Part shown: positions 9,901 to 17,800 of the stretch, piece by piece | How the letters are laid out: every line of letters starts with the position of its first letter | Numbering within the stretch: position 1 is the stretch's first letter | NCBI GenBank assembly: GCA_028583605.1 | Contig: CM053329.1 | Location: forward strand, 13,426,001 to 13,490,000 | Length of the DNA stretch: 64,000 bases | From: Dastarcus helophoroides | Lineage: Eukaryota; Arthropoda; Insecta; Coleoptera; Bothrideridae | Direction: 5' to 3' | Program-made: the position numbers and the translations under genes | The notes under the pieces: generated by a model | The model's input: only the letters and a program-made list of their open reading frames with translations | Told to the model about the DNA's origin: nothing | The model's database searches: none

Positions 9901-11595
9901 AACATTTAAAATAAAAAGTAACCAAACATCACAAGTAAACTAGAACAACATGAACGTCGCACTAAAGCATTTTTAAAATATACTAATTTGATTATACCTG
10001 AAATTATCGTACACCAAGCAATACATCATTTGATAGATACCAAAACCATTTAAATGACTCGACTATTAATTTTTATAGGTACAAAATGTTGGGTTACTTA
10101 AATTGTTTAAAAATGTCTTATCATTCATAAGCATTCACATTATAACACCTTCAAAATCGAATGCAGTATTTAAAAAATAAATCAAATTTGTAGGAATAAA
10201 AATGAAAACGCTTCCTAAGAATTAACCGTATCCTTCAAGCCATAAATTGCCAAATTCTTTCAACAAAAAATTCCCTAAATTAAACTTCCACATCATTTGT
10301 GACTTGTAAAAAGCCACTTCTGTAGAAATTTCAATATTTTTTTATAATAATGTTGTGCCTTTGTTGATAAATGTTCCTTTGACAAATTACTTTTTTGTCT
10401 AAAAAATTGTTGAAACAAATTAGGGAGTTATTTAAACTAATTTCGACTTTCTCCTGAAATTTCGGTTCTCAACGTTTCGATTTTTTTTATCATCTTAGCT
10501 ACCAAATACGTGACACTTTCACAAAATTTACTTTTTCAAAATTTAGACATTTTCAGAATGCAAACCAAACATTTTAGCGGTGTCCGTTTATAATGAACCT
10601 GCTTAATACGAATTTTTGCCTAAAACAATCTATAAGGTACAGACGGTATTATTATTTATCGTTTAATGTGAATTTCGCTTACAATGAACTGATTTTTATG
10701 GTTTTATGAGGTTCGTTATAAGCAGATACCACTGTAGAAGTTAGCAACTACCTTTTATATCATTTTTCGAAACATAATAAAACAGTGTTCAAATTTCTTG
10801 CTACTTATAACTTATCGTTTTTCAGCTACATCCCATAAATCATATAAATTAAATCACTGAACCTGCCTTTGTGATGTGACCATTTCTGTGTTTTTTGGCC
10901 AGCTTTGACAGTCTCTGCATTTGCTCCTTTCCATGATCTTTAACCTTCCCAGGAGTTGAAGTCGGTACATTGCCGTCCGCCTCAACGTTAGGCCACACTC
11001 GTAAATCGAGCATTCCCTACCACAACGAAGCATAATATAATAACGATTTAACTTTTTCACAGCAATGTTGCACCTGTCTGAAGAGCCCATGTTTACTAAA
11101 TAAAGAAATTGTAGTGCCGCCGACCGGTCCCATTTTATTTGGTCCAATACAGTCGTATATAGTTAGGGCTAATTGGGAAGTACGTGGTAGGTCGTTAAAT
11201 TGCACGGGAAGGGTCAACCACTCATTCCAACTGAAACATAACCATTGCAGTATTAAATGGATCTCACTGTGGGGAATTAGCCTCACTTCCATCTTGTGGT
11301 AAATGCTTTATAAGATGTACTTATGGGGAGAGAGAGTGGCTCATTCTTGTCATATATTTGACAAACTACGAGTAAATCTGAGCATCCCTCCTGGTACAAT
11401 CCAGAATATTTAAGCATGGGATCTTCCAACAATTTATCATATTCGGGCTTTTGCCGCTTGCCCTCCAAAGTGCCTCTAAAAAAAGGGGTGCTTGACAATG
11501 CATTTATTGGATGATTTGACTCACATTTTAATTTGGACTTTGCTCGAAATTGACGAACTATATACATAATGAAACTTATCATTTAGTTCTTCCAT
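495..11595 (-). CDS. Vps34: Class III phosphatidylinositol 3-kinase catalytic subunit (Vps34/PIK3C3), N-terminal half
   Basis: Vps34 phosphorylates phosphatidylinositol to PI3P on endosomes and autophagosomes, in a complex with Vps15 and Beclin. Six coding exons can be joined on the minus strand: 11595-11525, 11475-11287, 11230-11074, 11016-10867, 1555-1337 and 948-495. They read in frame for 413 residues without a stop. Residues 1 to about 190 are the C2-type domain, with family motifs [18 protein letters not shown] and [26 protein letters not shown] follows, and then the helical PIK domain from about residue 275, with [26 protein letters not shown] and [12 protein letters not shown]. The kinase domain is missing because the gene runs off the left edge of the window. 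The start ATG at 11595 is followed by NDKFHYVYS, matching the usual N terminus. One intron spans 9.3 kb, while the others are about 50-57 bp or 388 bp. One donor appears to be GC rather than GT. The assignment is secure; exon ends are inferred from splice consensus and alignment to remembered family sequence. Confidence 0.95.
1337..1555 (-). CDS. Vps34: Vps34 coding exon 5 (C2-to-helical linker)
   Basis: This exon has 73 codons in phase 0, from [20 protein letters not shown] to TVPDQEILK. It has acceptor TTATTTCTAG and donor GTAAAC. The [11 protein letters not shown] string is nearly invariant in Vps34 proteins, which fixes the acceptor. The downstream neighbour is exon 6 after a 388-bp intron; the upstream neighbour is 9.3 kb away. 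Confidence 0.95.
1606..1732 (+). mobile_element. Foldback family 1, internally deleted copy
   Basis: This copy carries the family's left sequence (CTTGTCCC-like, GAAACCAAGAAAGATTAAAA, CTCTAACGCGTT) joined directly to the right end (AATAACCAAGCACCAGTCCGTTCC). The central hairpin arms are missing. It lies in the 9.3-kb Vps34 intron just beyond exon 5. Confidence 0.75.
3005..3083 (+). mobile_element. Foldback family 1, right-end fragment
   Basis: This fragment reads TTTTTTAATCTTTCTTGGTT, then ACAAATTTGTATTTCAATTT, and ends in AACCAAGGACCAGTCCGTTC. Only the right half of the element is present. Confidence 0.75.
5087..5216 (+). mobile_element. Palindromic repeat family 2, partial copy
   Basis: This copy shares CATTTATTAG, AGTTGGATATACCAAACTGA, CGAGATCTAACAAG, TCGAAACCGGT and CTTCGAATCTAATAAATGTT with copies near 33.7 and 45.5 kb. 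Its ends are partial inverted repeats of each other (GAACATTTATTAG against CTAATAAATGTTC). Confidence 0.75.
5866..9480. repeat. Degenerate AAATTTCGACTTTTT array, opposite orientation to the block before it
   Basis: From about 5870 the plus strand switches from AAAGTCGAAATTTT-like to AAATTTCGACTTTTT-like words and stays so for 3.6 kb. The spacing between TTCGACTTT cores is irregular, commonly some 20-40 bases. It contains a LINE 3' fragment at 6495-6712 and no gene. Confidence 0.8.
6495..6712 (-). mobile_element. Non-LTR retrotransposon, 3' end fragment (copy 1)
   Basis: The minus strand reads [20 protein letters not shown] and [14 protein letters not shown]. This is the usual C-terminal tail of a jockey/CR1-like reverse transcriptase ORF (SFFxRTxxLWNxLP...FKxxV). 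The same tail occurs at 59749-60083. Both copies begin at the same 3' point, with GTTTAATC and then ACTCGCAAAGGGTAA, as expected for 5'-truncated LINE insertions. Confidence 0.8.
9481..10572. other. Vps34 intron, AT-rich sequence without recognisable features
   Basis: This is mostly unique-looking AT-rich intron DNA between the repeat array and the pogo-like MITE. A short AAATTTCG-type stretch occurs around 10440-10560. I see no coding potential or RNA gene. Confidence 0.6.
10577..10735. mobile_element. pogo/Tigger-like MITE
   Basis: The ends are inverted repeats of about 25 bp. The left end has GTGTCCGTTTATAATGAACC; the complement of the right end has GTATCTGCTTATAACGAACC. TA dinucleotides flank both ends, the usual target of pogo-type elements. 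At about 160 bp it has no room for a transposase. It lies in the Vps34 intron just downstream of exon 4. Confidence 0.65.
10861..10866 (-). other. Non-canonical GC splice donor of Vps34 intron 4
   Basis: The exon reads ACAAAG then GCAGGTTCAG. Only the GC donor keeps phase 0 with the next exon, which starts GTTGATTGG (VDW). Using the adjacent GT would add GCAG and create TGA at the junction. GC-AG introns are a minor but known class handled by the U2 spliceosome. The matching acceptor is TTTCTAG at 1562-1556. This is inferred from frame and has not been seen in a transcript. Confidence 0.7.
10867..11016 (-). CDS. Vps34: Vps34 coding exon 4 (end of C2 domain)
   Basis: This exon has exactly 50 codons in phase 0, from [15 protein letters not shown] to [10 protein letters not shown]. 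The acceptor is TTGTGGTAG. The conserved continuation is GH-x-x-K followed by VDWLDRL in exon 5. That needs the exon to end at AAAG with a GC donor (GCAGGT at 10866-10861). The GT four bases further on would put a stop right after the junction. Confidence 0.9.
11074..11230 (-). CDS. Vps34: Vps34 coding exon 3 (C2 domain)
   Basis: This exon has one base completing a split Asn codon, then 52 codons from [16 protein letters not shown] to [11 protein letters not shown]. It has acceptor TATGTTTCAG and donor GTGCAA. It contains the conserved WNEWL and [11 protein letters not shown] segments of the Vps34 C2 domain. Confidence 0.95.
11287..11475 (-). CDS. Vps34: Vps34 coding exon 2 (C2 domain)
   Basis: This exon has one base finishing a split Ile, 62 codons from [20 protein letters not shown] to [10 protein letters not shown], then two bases of Asn. 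It has acceptor CTTTTTTTAG and donor GTGAGG. The phases fit both neighbours exactly. SYKAFTTRW is a strong family signature. Confidence 0.95.
11525..11595 (-). CDS. Vps34: Vps34 coding exon 1 with start codon
   Basis: The ATG at 11595-11593 opens [20 protein letters not shown], followed by QIK and two bases of a split Ile, and donor GTGAGT at 11524. An ATG 13 bases downstream lies in another frame and would give an unrelated peptide. KFHYVYS matches the family N terminus. Upstream is an in-frame TAA, so this is the likely start. Confidence 0.9.
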
Positions 11596-13850
11596 AATTA
11601 CGCACTATTTAAAAACATTAACGCTTTTTTATTGTATATTTACAAATTTCATTGCGAAGTTTGACAATCATATGTTTTCTGTCAAAGTTGTCAAAAGTGA
11701 CATTTGAAAACTAATTATTTGAATGTTTTATTAATTCCAAGTTTTTATATTAAATAGATATAAAATTTCATTAGCAGTACATAAACACATTAGCTAAAAA
11801 CAGTTTCTTACGAATTTATACACTAAAACGCCATTAATTTGTAAAATAATCTTGGTTTTTTATTTCTGGTTGGTAGCATTGTAGTTGAAGCAGTTTACGG
11901 ATTGTAACGTTGCCAATTTATGCAAATTTTAAGCAAATTTAAATTATAGACAAAACTGTTACGTCACGGTCGCCATTTTTGTTGATAGAGATCAGGTTCT
12001 AGGCAAAATAGGTTAGGTTAAACGTGTAAAATGCAATAAAATTGTTAAGAACACTATTGTTTTTCCTTTAAATAATTATTTTACGGAAAATGATTTCTAT
12101 GGCACATACCATACGGCTGTAGCAACGTTTGATTATCAATTAGTAAGTCAAATCAATGCAAATTTGCTTTAAGAAAATATTTTAAAACTATAAAACTTTT
12201 CATGCGAAACTCGCTCTAGTTCTTTAATTTCATTTCATTACTTCGATTGCAAATGTTCACTTTCAAATTTACTTTTTTTAAATTAAGCAACGACTTCTCG
12301 TTTGAAAAATACAAGCATTTGAAATATCGAAACGTCCTCTAATGCCATTTTAGGTTAGGTTAGAAAAATTCGATTTTTTTCTCAAGACTTCTAAAGAAGT
12401 GTTAGATTTGAAAGGCTTGCGAAAATTTAAAATGTAATATTAAAACTTAGAACTTTTTCTTACAATCTCTAAAAATTTTTACTTCCAAAAATGTTGATTT
12501 TTTTAAATTTTGACTTTAAGCTGGAAATGGTAAACTTAGTCGAATGTTTTCCAAGAAATTTTAAATTCCTAGTGGAAATTTTAACTTTTTTCAAAAGATT
12601 TTAAATTTGTACATTCAGATTAGACTTGTTTCTTCAAATTTGGAATTTCAATCGACTTTTTTCTCAGAGGAACGTTAAGAATCTGTGCGTAAATTTAAAG
12701 TATTAACTTAAAGTTTCTAGTTTTTTCCGAAAAACTTGAAGGTGAATTCGGAAATCACAAATATTTAAAACTCGGAATGCTTCAAAAAGTCGAAATTTTG
12801 AGAATAAACCAGAAATATTTTAAAGGTCAGGATTTTTTTCTATTTGTTGTTCTCTATTTGTTTCTCTTTCTTATGACTATCCATTTCTTCTGAAAATTTT
12901 ACCTTTTATTCAAAATTAAAAGTTTACGCTTTTATTTAAATTTTCCCTAAAATTTTAACTTAATCATAAATAACTTTGGAAATATTTTTCCCTAAATCTT
13001 TAGTTTGTTTTTTAAATTTAAATACGCCTTCAAATTCTTGACTTTTATCCTCAAAATTTGACTTTGTTTTTTAGATTTGGAAGTCAAATTCAAATTTTCG
13101 ACTTTTTTTCTAAAAATTTCGTGAAACGTTGTGTTATTTGAAGTACTCTATATAATTTTGATATTAATCTAAAAATTTGGAGGTTTTTCTTAATATAATT
13201 AATTTTTTTCTTATGTGTTTTAACCTTTTTCCAGATTTTTTTCACTTTCATTTTCTTTTAAAATCCTGACTTAAAGCTTGAAATGTTGACTTTTTCTATA
13301 AATACCTACGCGTTGATGGATACTATATTAAATCAACGACATACGTAATCGATCTTTTTTCTAAAAATGTCAACTATGTTTTTTAATTATCGAATTTTCA
13401 TGTTTAATTTTGTCTTTGGTTTCAGCAATAATTAACTCCTATTTGAAAACTTCGAGTTTATGACTGATAATAATAATAATTCAACGTAGATGCTCAAAAT
13501 TTTGGCAAATATAAAGGAAAATATAAATAGTGTTTGTCAAAATGTTAACAAAAAAATGAAAATGAAATCAAAAGATTGACAACATTTGACAAATATTTTG
13601 GCTTTAGATTTAAAATTGCAACAAAAATCTTGTTAATTTTTCAAAATTTTAAAGAAATTTCATAATTTCCCAGTAATTTTAAATATCTTGTTTTTGCATC
13701 ATTTTTAATTTTTCCCTTTCTTCTGGAAATTTAACAAATATGTGTTTGCATAAAATATTTACAAAGATTCTTTTTTTCTCCAAAAAAAAAACAGAATAGT
13801 TTTATAATGTTGAATTATACCAAGAGACTATTTTTTTTTAATAATATAGT
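11596..13850. other. Divergent intergenic region between Vps34 and rump
   Basis: The proximal part (11596-12360) looks unique and should contain the Vps34 promoter and 5' UTR. It includes a 22-bp word at 11958-11979 that recurs inverted at 14015-14036. From about 12360 to 13850 the sequence is degenerate AT-rich repeat with scattered TTTTGACTTT words. I see no gene. Confidence 0.6.
11958..11979 (-). promoter_or_regulatory. Inverted 22-bp motif, Vps34-proximal copy
   Basis: On the minus strand this reads AAAATGGCG, one variable base, then CCGTGACGTAAC. It lies 363 bases upstream of the Vps34 ATG in Vps34's transcriptional sense. It combines a YY1/Pho-like AAAATGGCG core with a CRE-like TGACGTAA. 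The other copy is in rump's sense at 14015. Regulatory function is inferred. Confidence 0.45.
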
Positions 13851-13899
13851 TCTTACATCTAAAGTAAGGTAAAATTAACACGGTAAGGTGAAAAGTCGA

Positions 13900-14225
13900 C
13901 GAAAATTTGACTAAAATCAGCTTCATTTTACGTGCGGAGGTCGTCTTGCGTCTCCCCGAACGGTCGATTGCATACTAATATAGTGTTATATGCGAGCTTC
14001 CCTTCGTCGACTGCAAAATGGCGGCCGTGACGTAACCCCTCTAAAATATAATGTGTTTGGTATGATTTTGGATGCGGCAACGTCGCAATTTTTTTGTCAT
14101 TTTTAATCTGCTCGCGGTTGGCATCCTTTGTGCGCGGACGTAGCGGCTAGCGGCGTCAGTCGGCCATTTTGTCAAGTTAGTGGCGTTGTTTGGTGTCATC
14201 GTGTCTCGCTTTACAAAATTCTAAG
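13900..14225 (+). promoter_or_regulatory. Probable rump promoter and 5' UTR
   Basis: GC and CpG content rise sharply compared with the surrounding AT-rich repeat. The region includes AAAATGGCGGCCGTGACGTA (YY1/Pho-like plus CRE-like) at 14015, GTGCGCGGACGTAGCGGC and GGCCATTTTG. It directly precedes the rump start codon. The exact transcription start cannot be read from the sequence. Confidence 0.55.
14015..14036 (+). promoter_or_regulatory. Inverted 22-bp motif, rump-proximal copy
   Basis: AAAATGGCGG followed by CCGTGACGTAAC differs at one position from the minus-strand copy at 11958-11979. It is 245 bases upstream of the rump ATG. Confidence 0.45.
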
Positions 14226-14279
14226 GTAATTTCAACATTATAACTCCAAATCGCACTCAAAATAACGCGTAAATTCCAG
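14226..14279 (+). other. Possible 54-bp intron in the rump 5' UTR
   Basis: A donor-like AAG|GTAATT and an acceptor-like AAATTCCAG bracket 54 bases that end one base before the ATG at 14281. The size matches the other short introns here (50-57 bp). The start codon is unaffected whether or not it is spliced. Confidence 0.5.
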
Positions 14280-14280
14280 A

Positions 14281-14859
14281 ATGGACTCAACCGAAGAAAG
14301 AGACCGCTCCAGGGACCGTTCCCGCAGAGATAGAGGCACCCGCTTTTCGGAGAACAGCCGGGACAGGAGTACCGATAGAGGTAGAGATCGCGCCAGCATG
14401 AAATCCTCGAATTGTAGGGTCTTTGTCTCTAATATTCCGTACGAGTATCGTTGGCAGGATCTCAAAGATTTGTTTAGAACGGAAGTCGGGGATGTTCAGT
14501 TTGTCGAGTTGTTCGTTGACGAGAATGATAAGTCTAGGGGTTGTGGCGTTGTCGAATTCGCCGATCCGGCTCACGTCAAAAAATGTCTCGAAGTAATGCA
14601 ACGTTTCGAAGTGAAGAGTCGCAAGTTGGTCATTAAGGAGGATGTGGGCAATGCTAGGGATAAGTATGGTAGCATCGTTGGGGGTAAGAGGGGGCGCGAC
14701 CGTGGCGATCGGTTCGATGCTCCGGTGGCTCGTAGGGTTGGTGGAGGCGGCGGCGGTGATGACGTCGGCAAATGGGGCAATACTTATGGTCTCAGTCCAG
14801 AGTTCTTAGAATCCCTCGAGATCGATGTTCCTCTTTGCAATCGAGTATTTGTTGCTAGT
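14281..14859 (+). CDS. rump: rump coding exon 1 (RD/RS tail, RRM1, start of RRM2)
   Basis: This exon has 193 codons from MDSTEERDRSRDRSRRDRG, ending RVFVAS before donor GTAAGT. The intron splits the RNP2 strand of RRM2. GC content is much higher than the flanking DNA. Confidence 0.95.
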
Positions 14860-17800
14860 GTAAGTATCTAACTGGTTGGTATCTTGTTGGGTAGTGAAAG
14901 CATTTTTTTTGACGTTTAAACTTCCTTTTCACTGTGTTATTATTGATTTGGTTGTCTGAAATCAGCTGGAACAACTACAAATATTTTTTAACGATCATTA
15001 AATTAATCGATTTGACCGTGTTGTTCCAGGTGTATTGTATTATTTATTCCAGACCAAAATTTCAGTCAAAATTCTGTTTTGTTTCCTAATAAATTTATTT
15101 AATTGATATTTGGCAAATTTGGGGCCTCAATTTTATGGTTTCATCATCTAATCTAAATTTTACTAAATGATCCCATTTTATAAGGCAGCAGTAAGGCTTA
15201 ATTGCACTCAGGTTGACAATTCTCTTGAAAATTCAGTATTCGAAAAACTAATGTATGTTTCTTATTTTTTTTTATGAAAGTTGACCGTGTTGTTGAGAAA
15301 CTGTTAAGCCTTTGTTTTTATTGGGAGTTAAAATTTCTTAAGATCAAGGTGTTTAAATAATTGGACTTGCAGAAGTATCGTTGGACACAAAATGCCTTTC
15401 AGTCGCAAGTTTCATTCTTAAGGAGGAAAGCATTAAGAACCGCCATATGAGAGGGCTAAAGCTAGCGAAGAATTATATTTATTTATTTCTCTAATATCTA
15501 ACAACAACAGTAACGTCAATTTCAATTTATCATGTGAACAATTTTCTGGAAACAGGCCAATAGACCCCAATTTATGATGATAAAACTTTGTGTTTGGTGA
15601 TATATTTTGGCTGAATTTGGTCACATTTGGTTATTTTTTGAATTAGTAAATAACTCATAGCACTTGAATTTGTTTTTTGGAGCTTGGATCAGGAAGGTTG
15701 ATTCAGGATGTAACGTTTTTTTGCTTGGTTTGTGTGCTTAATTGGTTGAAATCTTGATCTCTTAATTTTTAGAAAGCTTATGGTCGTAATTGGAAAAACG
15801 ATTTATAGCGTAGTAAGTCGTTCAATTTAGTTTGTTTTACGTAAAGTTGACTTGAGAAGAATTATGATTCTATGGTTCGTAATATTTATCCATTATGTCT
15901 GCAGAAATCTTGAAAAGTCACACCCTCATTATTGTTGATGTTATTTAAATGTGTTCCACTCATTATCTTGCATTGGGTGTTTTGGTGTCACTTAATGTAA
16001 TTAACAAATGTCAGTTTTGGTTTTTATTAGAGAAATTTGTTAACAAAATTAGTAAAAAGTGTTTTCTACTTAACATGAATTTTTTTTAAATAATTTCATA
16101 TAAAAATGAGTATAAGGTTGAAATATCTGGTGTTAGTTTTGCTAGAATTCACTTTTAAAATTTCAATGATCAATGTGGCCAAGTTGGGGAATGACTAAAA
16201 TTAGGACGTCATACCATTACTGCCAGTTCGTGTAACCTATGGTTAACTTGTACGGCTTGTGGTCGAACCAAGCTTGAGCAACGGTCCCTGCAAAATAAAG
16301 AAATACAATTAATTGTACACATCATTAAGTGAAATTGAAGCTACGAGAAGAAAGAGTATGAACATTTCCACCTTTTTGTTCAATGTTTTCTTATTGAAAA
16401 CTAGTTGATATGTCACCCGACCCCCTCACTGCTTTCTTTATTGTGTTAGATGAATAGATTTTTTTTTAAATTTCGACGTTTTCCAAAATTCGATTTTTTT
16501 CAAATTTTCACTATTTTAATACTGCCATTTTATTTAAATTTTAGCTTTTTATGACAATATGAACCTCAAAATTTCAACTTTTTCAAGTATTTCAGATGTT
16601 CAGGGTTTTCACCATTTTTGATATATTTTTTTTGTTTTAATTGATCTGATAAAGTCCACTTTTTTGAAAATTTCGATTTTTTATTTAGAAATTTCGATCT
16701 CAAATTTAGGTTTTTTCGAAAATTTGCATTTTTTGTATTTTTTTTTGAAAATTTCGACTTTTTTGCAAAATTGCAATGTTTCCAAAATTTCGAATTTTTC
16801 GAACTGTTTATTTTTTTAAATTTCCCTTTTTTTCGAAATTTCTACTGTTTTCAAAATTTCGACTTTTTTCAAAATTTCGTCTTTTTTTTTTCAAAATTTC
16901 GCGTTTATTTACAAACCTTGGGGACGTTTAGAAAATTCGATTTTGAAATTTTCGGTTCATTTTAAACTTTTAAATGATTTTGAAAACGTCGAAGGTTTTA
17001 AATGGTTACATTTTTCTCAAAGCTTCGATAGTGTTTCAAAATTTCGACATTTTTATCGATATTTATAATATTATTTGACCGAAATTTTGATCAATTTTTT
17101 TTTTAATTTCGGCCTTTTTTATGTTTGACATTTTTCCAAAATTTCGACTTGAAGTACAAACCTTGGACTTTTAGAAGGTTCAGTTTTGAAAATGCAGATT
17201 TTCGTTAAAACTTAAATTTTTTTCAAAACGTTGGATGTGAATATTTAGATTATCTTTGAAAATTTCGGCTTTTTTTATCCATATTATAATATTATTTAAC
17301 CGAAATTTTGAAAAAGATGAATTTTTTTTAAAATTTCGGCTTTTTTTAATGTTTGACATTTTTTCAAAATTTTAATTTTTTCCAAAATTTCAATTTGTTC
17401 ATTTCAACCTTTCTGATTATTTTAACTCTTTAAAATTTTGCTTTTCAGGTTTCTTCGAAAACTTGACTTTGATAAGGTTTTATTTTTTAAAAAGTTGGAT
17501 TTTTTCAAAATTTCGATTCATCTATTTCTCGAAATTTTGACTTCTTCCTCAGTTTTTCGACTTTTTTCCAATGTTTCGAATTTTTTCCACATTTTCGACT
17601 TTTTTCCACATTTTCGACTTTTTTTCAAAATTTCGACTTCTCAAAATTGGACATTTCTAAAAACTTCTGACTTTTTATCAAAATTTCAACTTTTTCCAAA
17701 ATCTTTGTTTTGAAAATGTCGATTTTTCTGATAATTTTGACATTTCTTCACTATTTGTACCTTTCAAAATTATGCTTTTTGAGAAAAAAAATTTTTGAGA

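Noticed and set aside
12355..12368. TTAGGTTAGG-like motif resembling the insect telomere repeat; also near 12010
   Set aside because: Only about two units are present, too short to call interstitial telomeric DNA.
14287..14780. Minus-strand frames of 69-104 residues opposite rump exon 1
   Set aside because: They are antisense shadows of a GC-richer coding exon; the plus strand carries clear RRM motifs.
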